Source: Lutjanus erythropterus (Eukaryota; Chordata; Actinopteri; Lutjaniformes; Lutjanidae). From it: a stretch of DNA of 64,000 nt. The stretch lies in the NCBI GenBank assembly GCA_020091685.1, contig CM034606.1, positions 15,469,695 to 15,533,694 on the forward strand, in the 5' to 3' direction. The notes beneath the pieces were generated by a model that was not told the DNA's origin, made no database searches, and was given only the letters and a program-made list of their open reading frames with translations. Below, in pieces: positions 50,283-60,268 of the stretch. Within the stretch, counting starts at the first letter, position 1. Every line of letters starts with the position of its first letter. The position numbers and the translations under genes were made by a program.

Positions 50283-51643
50283 TTTCAGATTTTAGAGGAT
50301 TCCTCTATGTACCACTAGAGGAAGCTAGAGAACCATAATTTGAGAAAAAAATAACATTAGAATTGCATTTTAAAAACCATAAAAGCAACAAGCGAAACCA
50401 AACAAATGTGTCCACTTCATTGGAAAGCTGCAGTAAACCCTAATGTTTTTAAGCCCTGATTTAAATGACATGACAGTTTTAACAGACCTCAGATATTCAG
50501 GAAGTTTGTTCCACAAGTGGGGAGCATAGAAACTTAATGCTGCTGCACCTTGCTTGGTTTTGATCCTGGGAACACTGAGTGAACCTGTTCCAGATGACCT
50601 GGCTTCTTAATGTAAAAGTGAATCAGAGATGTATTTAGGCCCAAGACTATTTAGTGCTTTATAGATAAGTAATAGGATTTTAAAATCTATCCTTTGACTC
50701 ACAGAAAGCCAGTGCAGTGATTTAAGGACTAGTGTAATGTCCTCCACTCTCTTGGTGTTAGTGAGGACTCTGGCAGCAGTATTCTGGATGAGCTGGAGTG
50801 TCTGACTGATTATTTTACTATGACCTGTGAAGACACCAGTAGAATACTGAAAATAAAAGTACAAACAAGTTTTTCTGTATCTTGCTCAGACAGAAATCCT
50901 TTAATTATTGCTGTGTGTTTAAGACGGTAGTTGGTGGTTTAGAACTTGTCTTTATGTGACTGTTGAAACATCAGAGAAGTAAATGAATTCTTGTTTGAAA
51001 TTGGTCTTGCTCCCTGGCATATTGGAACCCAATGGTCCATTTTGACCTAGTTCAGACAGAATTACTTTTGCACTGATTTGCCTGCCCCAGACTATTTTTT
51101 GATATTTGAGTCAAAAACCCATAAGTGGGCAAATCCCCACATCTAGTTTAAGTGATATTGAGACAAATCTTGACCTTGTTGTGAGCTGTTCCAGATGCTA
51201 CATATTTACTTTTCAAGCATGTGTGATTTTATTATAGCCAAAAACAAGATGCAGTGGTATTTGGAGCACCTTGGAGACACGTCTGTGATGGGAAATAAGC
51301 AGTATCCAATGAGAAAGCCACAGGAAACCAGGGAGGAGAAGGAAGAAATATTCACACCAGTCTCCAAGCAGAAACATCTCATGAGTACACCTCATCTGAG
51401 ATCAGTTGTTTAGGTTTGCACCCCCACATGACAACACTCTGGTATGAAAAATGTAGTGTGAGCAGAAACTTTGGTTTTAGCCTCCGGCACTTTCTCAACT
51501 CTGTATTTTGATACTCTCTCCATCCTGATGATCCTTGACTTTCTCTGTGTCCTCAGCTAGAGATCAGCGTGTTTGAAGACCGGGGCTCAGGCAGCTCCAG
51601 TCCTAGCAGCAGCATGTCGTCTGCGGGCAGCAGCGCTCGGTGA
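34620..51643 (+). CDS. golga7b: golga7b (Golgin A7 family member B), complete, 5 coding exons
   Basis: Small membrane-associated Erf4/Ras-modification-type protein. GOLGA7B is known as an accessory partner of DHHC palmitoyltransferases, chiefly ZDHHC5, affecting its stability and plasma-membrane localisation. Seen: joined exons 34620-34631, 41462-41587, 42583-42735, 48860-48961 and 51557-51643 give 159 residues and a TGA stop. Introns are about 6.8, 1.0, 6.1 and 2.6 kb, all GT-AG and all phase 0. The protein starts [17 protein letters not shown], which identifies golga7b rather than golga7. The Erf4 core runs from about residue 20 to 139, with [27 protein letters not shown] and [13 protein letters not shown]. 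Cys78 and Cys81 correspond to the palmitoylated Cys pair of GOLGA7. The C-terminal 20 residues are Ser/Gly-rich and probably disordered. Its divergent neighbour is sfrp5, as in other vertebrates. Confidence 0.96.
35627..36286 (+). mobile_element. hAT-like element family H1, interrupted by a second copy
   Basis: Starts TAGGGCTGCAACTAAC (35627-35642) and resumes at 35966 with AATTATTTTTTATTGTC, continuing to about 36286. The piece between is an inverted copy of the same family. The right terminus has lost the GCAGCTC motif. Flanks GTGGAAAG (35619-35626) and TTGAAAAG (36287-36294) agree at six of eight positions. Confidence 0.65.
35643..35957 (-). mobile_element. hAT-like element H1 nested inside another H1 copy
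   Basis: 315-bp element in minus orientation; its reverse complement starts TAGGGCTGCAACAAAATGA and ends GTTGCAGCTGTG. It is flanked by CAACTAAC (35635-35642) and TGACTAAC (35958-35965), six of eight identical. The whole interior aligns with the host copy and with 21624-21951. Confidence 0.75.
37220..37253. repeat. (TG)n microsatellite, one interruption
   Basis: TG dinucleotides broken by a single CG. Confidence 0.95.
38170..38240 (-). mobile_element. Possible tRNA-derived SINE head
   Basis: On the minus strand an A-box-like TGGCAGAGTGCTGATG precedes GGGTTCAAATCC (38179-38190 on plus), close to the Pol III B box. Spacing suits a tRNA-like head, but the arms do not fold as a proper tRNA by eye. 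Confidence 0.4.
38939..39205 (+). repeat. Polypyrimidine-rich low-complexity block
   Basis: About 265 bp dominated by C and T (TTTC, TTCC, CTTT words) on the plus strand. The Phe/Leu/Ser-rich open frames here (38875-39207 and 38882-39106) are compositional artefacts. Confidence 0.75.
40930..41390 (-). mobile_element. DNA transposon remnant with helix-turn-helix-like fragment
   Basis: The plus-strand right end (ACACAACGTCCAAACTTTCT) and the block CCCAGTCTTTTGTTGCCCCT match a repeat I recognise as common in teleosts. The minus strand encodes a 66-residue fragment whose [25 protein letters not shown] part resembles a Tc1/mariner-type DNA-binding helix-turn-helix. No catalytic domain is present. 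Superfamily uncertain. Confidence 0.55.
41462..41587 (+). CDS. golga7b: golga7b coding exon 2
   Basis: 42 codons, residues 5-46, from FHNLQELRH to SELDNR. Acceptor AG at 41460-41461, donor GTGAGC at 41588. Confidence 0.95.
41588..42582 (+). other. golga7b: golga7b intron 2
   Basis: 995-bp phase-0 intron. A short (ATT)n run lies near 42187-42200. Open frames on both strands (up to 167 codons) have no recognised domain. Confidence 0.85.
42583..42735 (+). CDS. golga7b: golga7b coding exon 3
   Basis: 51 codons, residues 47-97, with the [10 protein letters not shown] motif (Cys78, Cys81) and a third cysteine at 90. Acceptor AG at 42581-42582, donor GTAATA at 42736. Ends ...METRYEK. Confidence 0.96.
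43594..43928. mobile_element. hAT-like non-autonomous element in golga7b intron 3
   Basis: 335-bp element with ends TAGGGGCGACA and TGACACCCGTA. It is bounded by GTTGCAGG (43586-43593) and GTGGCAGG (43929-43936), seven of eight identical, the best-preserved 8-bp target duplication in the window. Confidence 0.75.
44010..44029. repeat. (CAA)n trinucleotide repeat
   Basis: About six CAA units. Confidence 0.9.
44205..44235 (-). mobile_element. hAT-like terminal fragment, family H2
   Basis: Ends ATTAATGATTAACATCCCTA. The reverse complement matches the left terminus of 24715-24867 and continues to match through ATTAA-rich sequence to about 44165. The opposite end is not visible. Confidence 0.4.
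44870..45000 (+). repeat. Interspersed repeat fragment, similar to 19020-19200
   Basis: AAAATTACAATACC, GTACCGATACCA and GAAGCATTCCTGAAAAATCC correspond in order to landmarks at 19020-19200. Confidence 0.4.
46809..46824. repeat. T16 homopolymer
   Basis: Uninterrupted run of thymines. Confidence 0.9.
46825..46971 (-). mobile_element. Partial hAT-like repeat rich in GATACAATA motifs
   Basis: Right end ACACAACCCTA (reverse complement TAGGGTTGTGT) with repeated TATCACAATA/GTATTGTATCA words inside, as in a repeat common in fish. The left end appears truncated next to the T16 run. Confidence 0.4.
47154..47225 (+). mobile_element. hAT-like 5' terminal fragment
   Basis: Begins CAGGGGCGGATTTAATCATT, a hAT-type terminus, and continues with GGGGCC-rich sequence; the 3' end is missing. 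Confidence 0.4.
47240..47425 (-). mobile_element. LINE 3' tail fragment
   Basis: The minus strand encodes [18 protein letters not shown], resembling the R(x)3-SF(I/V)P-AV-LLN motif at the C-terminus of fish non-LTR retrotransposon polyproteins. No reverse transcriptase motifs remain. Confidence 0.45.
48860..48961 (+). CDS. golga7b: golga7b coding exon 4
   Basis: 34 codons, residues 98-131, [10 protein letters not shown] to DPIERGMRV. Acceptor ATTCCAG at 48853-48859. The donor is taken as GTATCC at 48962, which keeps the conserved Val of MRV(I/L)EIS; the upstream alternative at 48959 would delete that residue. Confidence 0.92.
49801..50353 (+). mobile_element. hAT-type element remnant (CAGTGTTTCTCAAAC terminus)
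   Basis: Starts exactly CAGTGTTTCTCAAAC, a Charlie-like hAT terminus, followed by ATACCACCTAAGAAAA. The right side carries TGTACCACTAGAGGAAGC and an inverted AATTTGAGAAA with a decayed last few bases. It includes the TTTA microsatellite. No transposase frame. Confidence 0.65.
50252..50285. repeat. (TTTA)n tetranucleotide repeat
   Basis: About eight units inside the hAT remnant. Confidence 0.95.
50430..50864 (-). mobile_element. LINE (non-LTR retrotransposon) 3' fragment, frameshifted
   Basis: The minus strand encodes [20 protein letters not shown], then [20 protein letters not shown] and [11 protein letters not shown]. In another frame it continues with [18 protein letters not shown]. This is the order found at the C-terminus of L2/CR1-like reverse transcriptase polyproteins of fish. 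A frame change separates the parts, and the catalytic domain is absent, so it is a dead 5'-truncated copy. Confidence 0.8.
51557..51643 (+). CDS. golga7b: golga7b coding exon 5 and stop
   Basis: 28 codons plus [12 protein letters not shown] followed by a Ser/Gly-rich tail ending SSAR. Acceptor CCTCAG at 51551-51556. Human GOLGA7B also has a Ser/Gly-rich tail here, but the repeat pattern differs. Confidence 0.95.
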   Translation, partial: LEISVFEDRGSGSSSPSSSMSSAGSSAR

Positions 51644-51859
51644 CTGGAGGGGCAGCGCCAGGCTTATGGGTACCACCACAGGGGCAGCGGGACGCTTACC
51701 AACATCCGCATGCTGAAACATGAGAGCACCAGGTTCTAAGACAAGTGGGGAGAAAAAGGCGAGGAGGTGCACAGCATTCACACTCTCCCTGCTGGGGCCT
51801 ACGACGTACCACCTCGAGAACAGGAGCTGGCTTACACAAACACACTGGACACGCAACAG

Positions 51860-51865
51860 AATAAA
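51860..51865 (+). terminator. golga7b: Candidate proximal polyadenylation signal
   Basis: AATAAA 217 bp after the stop codon. Would give a short 3' UTR if used. Confidence 0.3.
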
Positions 51866-52709
51866 CACAAGTGCAACAGAACCCACACATACTGTAGGGA
51901 GGCAGTAGACACATGTTCAAGCCAACATCCAGAGTGTCTGTGAGGGATTATTCTTCACTCTCCAACAGCTATCCAAACCAAAATAATCAGAATTTCTTTT
52001 GTTCCAATGTTTCCCTTCTCATTTTCTCTCATTCCATCACGTCTGTTTCCATGAGTCACACCATCTCTGCTGAATAGCTGATTCAGGAGGCTTACCCTTC
52101 ATTAGACAGGACATCAATGCTTGATTATTTTCAGGAGAGTCACTGTCACTATGTCTATCTGCTGACGCATCAGTCAGCAGTACAGTCTGTGCAGCAGCTC
52201 TGAAATCTGGAAGGAGCAGCCTCCCGGGAGGGCCAATGTTCTCCGGTCTCGCTGAATGATTGCATTCATGTCAGGTGGGTTGGGGTCAAGCTGCTCTGAA
52301 TGCTGGCAAATTGGGCCTGCTGTGGGACTGCTTGGTTCTATGCTCCGTTCACATGCATTTGGCTTCAGTATCAAACAGCTAACAGAGAGCACCTTGGATT
52401 ATTTATCCTTCTCATTCACAGCAGTGGATGCTGGTGATCCACATCACAGCTGTAGGTCACCACACTCCTACGCACACACAACCGTGCCCAAGTACTCATA
52501 CTAGCAAGAGACATGCACGCACATGCTTATACACATACACACACTTGTGGCTAGGGGCCATGCGTTCCTGCACACACAGAGATTCTGGCAGGCGTGGAGT
52601 TGTGGAGCCGACCTCGCCAGACAATATTCTCTGTGGTCTCAGCTCATTGGGAACGCAAGCAAACCCAGACCCTATAAGACCGTGCTGGTCTCCCTGGTAG
52701 TGTGCACCC

Positions 52710-53055
52710 CAGAGCTGTACGATACGGTGAAAACAAAATCATATTACGATTATTTTGACAGACAGTGTAATTGTGGTATTATTCATGATTAGTGAAAATG
52801 TCATTTGTGCATCACAATTTTCATTTTCACTTTCATGATGATGTGACATTTGTTGGGGTCTGAACCAAACAAAGATGCTTTCTTACATCTGGAGGACAGA
52901 ATTTGTACACCAGGGCATTTCTGCAGCACTGCAGTACCTCATTACAATGATGTTCTGTCACACATTTTGCCTTTATCAAAAAATTGCAGCTTCTGCGATT
53001 TGGATATTGCACTCATTGTGATTTCAGTAATATTTAAATTAATTATGCAGCCCTG
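52710..53055. mobile_element. hAT-like element inside the golga7b 3' UTR
   Basis: 346-bp element with ends CAGAGCTGTACGAT and ATTATGCAGCCCTG (inverted pair). Flanks GTGCACCC (52702-52709) and GTGCACAT (53056-53063) match at six of eight positions. Confidence 0.65.
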
Positions 53056-53472
53056 GTGCACATGTATCCGATGTGTTGTGGGTGTGCGTGTGTTTGTGCC
53101 ATCGGCCTCAGCCTTCGCTAGTGTGAGATGAAAGCTTGCTGATCATTAAGGAGACGTCAAAGAACAGGGATCAGCGCCCTAAATGAGAAGTGAACACACT
53201 GACACATTTGGTTCTGAGAGAACTGAGACAGTGTGGGTCGTTATCTCTGCAGCGGTTTGATGCACATTAACCAGTATGGGTAAAGTGCATGGAGAAGAAT
53301 CAGCACACATAGAGTTCAATATCTGAACCTCTATTAGTCTGTCTGCAGGTTATTTTTAATTAAAAGCATAACAACAACGATCACATCTAGAATGTGTTTG
53401 ACAAGCACACAACGTTTAGAAATGAAGAGATATGCTGAGGCAGATGAAGATTTGATATTCCTCTATTATTTT

Positions 53473-53491
53473 TATTATTATTATTATTATT
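53473..53491. repeat. (ATT)n trinucleotide repeat
   Basis: About six ATT units, extended by imperfect ones upstream. Confidence 0.9.
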
Positions 53492-54936
53492 AGTCTTTCA
53501 ATTCATTAGTGCCTGTTTTGTATCACTAGTTTAGACATTTTACCCCAAATCGCTTCCTAAAATAATAATTTAAGTCAGTTTTAGTATACTTGTAAACAAG
53601 CATAAGTTGGCACTAATTCATATATTTTTTTGGCACTGATTAATATAAATTTAAAACAAAAGAAGTAAATATCACTTTTATATTACTTCCAAATTATTTA
53701 TGACTGCCAAATTGGCATTAAACAACATAAATGTTGGCACTGATGAACATAAACATGTTAGCTTTTAAGTGAAACTTGTTTTCCTCACAAAGAAATTGCA
53801 AGAAAACAAATCCAGTTTGTGATTTTAACCCATTAAAGCATCTAAGGCTTAAGAATTTTCTTTTGCACAGTAACTGTACTGCATCCAACTCCATGTGAAA
53901 TGTAAAACCCTTTGAATACTGTTGACCATTTGGATTCCTTAAGACTTTTGATATGTTATCAATTACATATTTATGAAATAGTTTCTGTTAGTTTTCTTAA
54001 GAGGTCATGTCATATAATGCCTGTACTATATCAGAAATGTAGGGATCAGTTTACATGTTATTTTGCCAGTGGACCACAGTTGTAGCTCCCTCTAGGGTCA
54101 GACTGAAGAAATTCTGAACCTCTGACAAAAAGATAGATATTTCAAAACATTCGTCACTCCTTAATGAACCATAATATTAATCTAACTCTTCTTATTTTCA
54201 CTACTGCGCTGCGGGTGCCTTTAGAATACAATTCTTCGGTACACACAAGACTGCAAACCCGAGGAGCATATATTCTGTCTCTCTCGGTGGGAAACAGTTC
54301 ATCCTGTCTGACTAGCATGCATGTCTGTGTGGAGGCTGATGAGACAAAAGATGATCATTATGTGGCAAAAATGTTGATGCCAGTAGACAGCACACCCACA
54401 CAATGTCTAACAAAAGACAAGACTTCCTGAAAAAAACTTAAGCCCTGTTTCACTGTCTGCATATACTATTTCTGTTGCCACTGTTTCTACCTTCTTCTCC
54501 TCATCCTTCTTCTTCTTTTTTTTAACCATTTTCAGTTTTGTTTTCTTTAAATTCACCCCATAACATGATATCTTAATTAACTCTGAGAGTGTAGCTCTTG
54601 AGCTATGAGCAAAACCCTCAGCCTGCCCCTGCCTCGCAACCAGCTTTGTGTATTTTAACCAGTTGAATTTAAACTACTCGCTGGAACGTCGTTCTCGAAT
54701 TGGAGATGTTTTGCTTCAGTCCAGTGAATAATTTAATTTCAACTCAGCATTTTAATATCTGGATGAATGAGATGAACCTACAAAAACATTTTACCACAGC
54801 AGTTGAGTTCAGTTGTGCTTGTGTTCAGCCTCCTGTGATTTTTGATGCCTTCATGTTTCATCCTAGTGGAATGGATACCCAACCTGGGGCTGACGGACTG
54901 ACCAATTTAAAAATGACTCAACACTGCCAATAAGCG

Positions 54937-54942
54937 AATAAA
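54937..54942 (+). terminator. golga7b: Candidate polyadenylation signal
   Basis: AATAAA followed by AGGAGC. No strong GT-rich downstream element is evident nearby. Confidence 0.25.
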
Positions 54943-56409
54943 AGGAGCTCATTGGACAATGTATAAAGAAAAAACAATGAGTGTGTATGAACTGTACAGG
55001 AGAAGAACTCTACTGTACATGCTTGTCAATGATTATCCATGCTGAGTCTGTGAAGACGTATAACGAAGTGGATGGAAAATGCCATAATGCTATTTAATTC
55101 CAAAACATCACTGATGCCCAGTATTAGTCCCTAAATACATTTTTAATGTTTTGATATCTTCTCTAATTTGGGCATCAAGTGACAGAGCAGCTATGAAAGC
55201 ATATCGTCTGTACAGCTGTCAGCTGCTTTGTACTTTCTTCTGCAAAACGAAGACTATGTTTTTGTTTCGTCCAAAATAGTGTTTAAAATGTTGATGATGT
55301 AGCCTGCGATGTTGTTAATAACAATAACAATGTCAGCTGTTATAGTGGAGGTAAATAGAGGGGTGATGATGATGGCGATCCTCAGGGGAAAGTGTAAAAT
55401 GTGCCAAATACAAAGGCTAAAGTAAAGGATAGGTTCACATTTAGTTTTGTCATGCTAGTAGCTTTAGGGATGTCGGTTAGTCCATAACTTTCCAGACTGA
55501 AATATCTTGTTTCACTGAACCAGCAACCAATAACTCTTTCACTGACTTTTTAATGAACATATAAGCATGTGAGCAGTTTATCAAAATAGACTCAAACAAA
55601 TCTGAACCTAGCCTTTAAGACTGAGGTGTAAAAGAAGCACTGTGTGCATGTAATAAGGCGTTATGTAGCTTGTTCTTCCAGGTATGACTTCTTTAATTAA
55701 TGAAGACCACCAAGGGAGTAAAGACTATTATGTGTAATGAAGCGTATTCTCTTAAAAAGATGTGTTTTGAGATATGAGTACATTGTCACAGAGAAGATTA
55801 AACTTTGGGTCCTTGAACCTCAATCATGCAGACTGTCAAGATAAAATCTGTGCCAGTGTTGGAAGGGGAGCGGAGATTTAAAACTTGTGGACCAAGTGGT
55901 GATGTATAGTCCATTTCAGTATGTAAATTCCCACATGTCATATATTTATCCTGTACTGTATTTGAGAGTGCAGCAAGTCCGTTCAGACACGTGGCAAGCT
56001 ACTGTATGTGTGTAATGCTGTTACAAGTGAAAGATTATTCATAGTGCAATATGATGTCTTCCTAAAAATGTAAAAGACGATGTGTAGATTCTAGGTACCA
56101 GCCTCTTTGAGTTGCTTTCAGTTCTGAGCTGTTCTGCTTCAGGGAGACTAAAACTGCATTGATGTTTAATGCTGCATGATGTGTGTGTAAACAAAGCGAG
56201 TACCAGATGACAAGAACCGAAATCCCCCATCAACAAAATCCCTCAGCTGTGCTGCTATGAGAGAAGAGTGTATATCTTATCTTGGTGTTATCTATGTGTT
56301 TACATTGGATTATTTACATATTTATTGAAATGGATTCATGTATTTTTGTCTCAAAGCTGATTATTATTCAAAGCCTGGGGAGGAGAGTTTCAACTGTCTA
56401 CAAGAAATG

Positions 56410-56415
56410 AATAAA
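56410..56415 (+). terminator. golga7b: Candidate distal polyadenylation signal
   Basis: AATAAA followed within 30 bp by TGTCTGATGAAGTTGATG and later TGTGTCTG, a GT-rich downstream context. It is the best candidate for the distal end of golga7b. Confidence 0.4.
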
Positions 56416-56914
56416 GTGTCTGATGAAGTTGATGAAAGGAGAACTATTGTGTCTGCAGGCTGCTGCTGGTATCCAACGAGGATCAATTCATGTTGTTGTT
56501 TAGAAACTCGACCCATGCTGTGTCTGTGCCCCGAGTTCATGTGAGGTGGAGGCTGGGATCTCTTGCCTCCTTACACACACACACACATGCAATTCTCAGG
56601 AAATCTGAAGAAGGAAACTCCACACTGGTTAAGTTATCTCCAGATTTTCTGTAATAGAAGGTGAATTCTTATACACATTAATGCCATGCGCCTCAGCTGC
56701 CGCAGACTTTTGTTTTTCAGTCTGTACAAAAATGTGTCACTCTTGAATATTACAGCAGTCTATGATAGGATGCAAATTGATTTTGCTGCAAATATATATG
56801 TTAAGTGATTTAATCTAGTTAGTTAGTCTTACAATCTTGTCACTGTTAAACAAATGGAGAATGCCTGTCTGTGGGATAAAATAATTTGTTTTAATAAGTT
56901 GTTTTCACCACTTG

Positions 56915-57310
56915 GGGGCAGTGGAACAAGCTGTAAACACCACACAGCACTGATACATGATCATTTTGTAAGTTGATATGGGAAACATGTTAGCACAGCT
57001 TACTTACACAGAGCAGACACAGAGCCAACATTAACATTCATTTGGAGTCATGTTTTTCTGTTTTGGTCTTCTAAAGCTTCTGAGGGAAAGTATTTGTCTC
57101 TTCAGCTGCAAAGTGCGTCACTTTGTTCATTAGTATGTTGCTAACTTTCTCTGACGTTTGGTGCTGGAGAGGTAGTGTACGGTGGGTTTAGAACAGCTTT
57201 TCTTGCCCAAAACAACTGCCTGCTGCTGCAGGAAATGATGTTGATGAGAGCGGTGTGGGTGACCCATAACAGTGAGGCTGCCCGAAGGCTGTAAATCAAA
57301 ACAGTAAGCT
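56915..57310 (-). repeat. Unclassified interspersed repeat, family R6 copy B
   Basis: The reverse complement shares ACTGTTTTGATT, CACCAAAC, GCAGCTGAAGAG and ACCAAAACAGA landmarks with 15835-16105. The plus-strand left edge carries CCACTTGGGGGCAG. Boundaries approximate. Confidence 0.4.
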
Positions 57311-59849
57311 GGAAGATGTGGAGATGTGCCGCAGGGCTGAGGAGAACTGCAGAGTCAGGTGATAATTCTGCTTGGCTTTGTTTGTTGTATATTACAAGCC
57401 GTCCCTTTCACATACACTCAGTCATGTGACCAGTTACTAACATAAAAATACTGATTATAGTAGACTCTGACATTTGTTGGAGGGATTTATCATGTTTTAA
57501 GCCGTCACACAATCTAAGCTTTCAATATCTGACAAGACAGCCTGACGTTTTGTTGTTTTACAGATTTATGACTAGAAAAACTTGAGATTCCTGCGTTTCT
57601 CTAAAAGTGACTAAAATGGGTCTTTGGAAGGGAGGGCGGAATGGCAGAGGTCATTAAACTCACAGGTTGTAGTTTTGAGTGCATTTATTCACTCAGTGAG
57701 ATACTTTCTTATTGTGAGATGATACATGAATGAGAAAAGCAGTTATTGAAGTTGTTGTGTGTTATGTGCACAGTAGCTTTAGTATCACCCCAAGTGTCCT
57801 AAGGGAGGCAGCATAACTAAAGCATAAAGCTTACAATTTGAAAGGCCTGCATTCAAACAGTCAGTTTTTTGGTTTTTCAGTTTTGTATCAAATACCACCA
57901 AAACCAGAAGCTGTCTACACAAGTGGATCCATTCCTGTAAATAGCAGAACTTCCACTAACCAAATGATTTTGCAAAGGGTATGTGACTAATATGTAATTG
58001 TCCATAACTAATCCACTCTTCTTCATCACAGCATTTGTTTTCCAAGTTCAGTGTTGGGACGATGTCATATCACAACCAAAGGGAGAACATACAGTGTGCA
58101 CAGTGAGTATGTCTTCTTTTCTCTTATTTTATTTACTGAATTTATGACGAACTTTCTTTCTGCTCTTTGAAATAAACCAGCCCACTAGGGTACAAAAAGC
58201 AACTGATCATGACCTCTGGTACTTTATTAGTACCATGATGAATTACAAAAATGGGCTTTTATCAAAGCTACTGCATCAGTATTTCTATGTTAGTTTTTAC
58301 CAGGATTATCTTTTTAAATTCCTTTTTTTTTTTTTCTCCATCTGTGTAGTTTGCCTGACTTGATACACCACATGTATAAGCCTTGCCATTGGCTGCATGT
58401 TTTCCTCCGGGTGAGTTTTAACTTCTACATGCAGTCTAAACACACAGTACACAATGTTGTAATATATATATGCAAATAGTATATATAATATATTTTGACC
58501 AAAACAATCCATGACAGTAAAGTTACATAAATTGCAAACCCATAATATGTTCCTTGTGTTTAGAGTCTTTTATCTCATTGTTTTGGTGTCTTAATTGATT
58601 TTGACTGTATTGATTCACTCTCATGGCTCTCGTCCACCTTGTTATCAGCAGCTGTACACATCTGCACGCCACTTGCCCCCAAGTGGTCAAGGGAAGTTCT
58701 AAACCAACTTGTTTCACTGAACATTTTTTGCAACAGTCACTGCTCTTTGTATCTGTTTGTATGTGTGAGCATGTGTGTGTGCATAAGAGGTGTACAGTAG
58801 ATCCATCATAGCCTGCTCATAAGGCTAAAAATTAGCGATAACGTTCTGGCAGATATTGAGGCTTAGTGAAGATCACAGGGGTAAAGACAGAGGAGGAGCG
58901 GTGAGAGTGAACTGATATTTTTTCAACGATAGCAGAGGAGTGAAGAAACATCTCAACACCTGTGGGGAAAGGTCAGTCTCACGCTAACAAGCTCCTCTCT
59001 CCCTCTACACAGACCTCCTTTGTTCCTTCAAATCTGTCTCCCCCCTCCCACCTCCTGCGACAGGTTGTTGCTGCAATTGTTTTGAGTTTCCAAGTTTTGA
59101 AATTCCTCGTTCTTTGGCTGCACGATACTTTCTCTGTCCCCTCTGCTTCCTCCACACCCTTCCTGCTCTTTCATTCCTGGTTCTCTAAACAGGAAAAAAG
59201 TGGCGTGCTCTACCTTTTCCACAGTTTCTTTTCTGTCTGGGTCACGGATGGCCAGTGGGGAAAAGAGTCACTTTCAGGTATTGTTTGGTTAAAATGTTTA
59301 TTCCTACAAATGACAGAAAAATCAGTATCCCACTGCTGCCTCTGTGTTCCAAAAATATTTTGACTGGCAGCCATGCCTGGCAAATGTAGAGCAGTCATAA
59401 TGAAGTTTACAATTGTGTGCTTGCATGTAATGTATCAAGCATGGAGGCCCTCAGGAGAAGCTCCTGGCATCAGAGAGATCAGGCCTGCAGTGACATTAGA
59501 GGAGGACGTTCGCTCCTATATTCTGCTCTCGACGCTAATCTGTGACCGGAATCACACACAAATACGCATTTACTTCAGCTCCCTGAACAAAAACGCACAA
59601 AACAACAGGAATTCAGTCAAATGAAATAACTTGCTAACTCTGGCAGTCTACCACAGAGTCTCCCGAGGCATCAAAACTCTGGCTTTGCTCAGTCAGGCCC
59701 ACCAAATGTTTATCCACATCTGTGCAAATTCAAGATCACGGTGAGTTATGATTGTGCATTAAACCACTGTGATTGAGCATTAAAACACTGTGTTGCCACA
59801 AACAGTGAGATTCAGTGCTACTGCCATTCAGTACCCACACATAGATCCT
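57311..59849. other. Intergenic sequence downstream of golga7b, no gene seen
   Basis: Searched on the minus strand for crtac1 (FG-GAP or EGF-like) exons because that gene follows GOLGA7B in other vertebrates; none recognised. A 133-codon plus frame at 58962-59363 lacks a known domain. Confidence 0.4.
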
Positions 59850-60268
59850 GGTCGCACTTTATTTTACAGTACACTAATAAGACGAGACAAGCTGTACTTT
59901 GTATCAAATTAGACAAAAACTAGGAATGATATGTAAGACAGTATTAAAGCCTTTATCAGATGATAACTGGGGACACATTTCACTTTAGTTTACAGTGCAG
60001 TTCTTTTGTAATGTGTCGCTAATTACCTGAATAAAGTCTAGTAAAGGGTCTATAGTGTCCAATAGAGAACATATTATTTTTAGTTTTTGTCTAATTTGAT
60101 ACAGAGTAAGACTTGTCACATCTTATTAGTGTGCCATTGGGTGCATGATGTCTAATCAGGTTATAATTACTGTCTAATAAAGAAAGTCGTGTTCTTAGTT
60201 AATGTCTAATTTAATACAAAGTACAGCTTGTTACGTCTTATTAGTGTACTGTGAAATTAAGTGCGACC
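59850..60268. mobile_element. 419-bp MITE with about 75-bp inverted repeats
   Basis: Starts GGTCGCACTTTATTTTACAG and ends with its near complement finishing GTGCGACC. The arms match for about 75 bp, including ACTAATAAGACG and AAGCTGTACTTTGTAT. Part of the right arm is repeated in the same orientation at about 60085-60135. Flanks TAGATCCT (59842-59849) and CAGACCCT (60269-60276) agree at six of eight positions. Confidence 0.8.

Larger units (their letters stand above)
48962..51556 (+). other. golga7b: golga7b intron 4
   Basis: 2.6-kb intron containing a hAT remnant (49801-50353) and a LINE fragment (50430-50864). No extra exon recognised. Confidence 0.85.
51644..56430 (+). other. golga7b: golga7b 3' UTR (probable extent)
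   Basis: Begins after the TGA. AATAAA hexamers occur at 51860-51865, 54937-54942 and 56410-56415. No other gene interrupts the interval, and a long 3' UTR is typical of GOLGA7B, so the distal signal is a reasonable end. An inserted hAT-like element sits at 52710-53055. The real end(s) cannot be fixed without transcripts. Confidence 0.45.
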
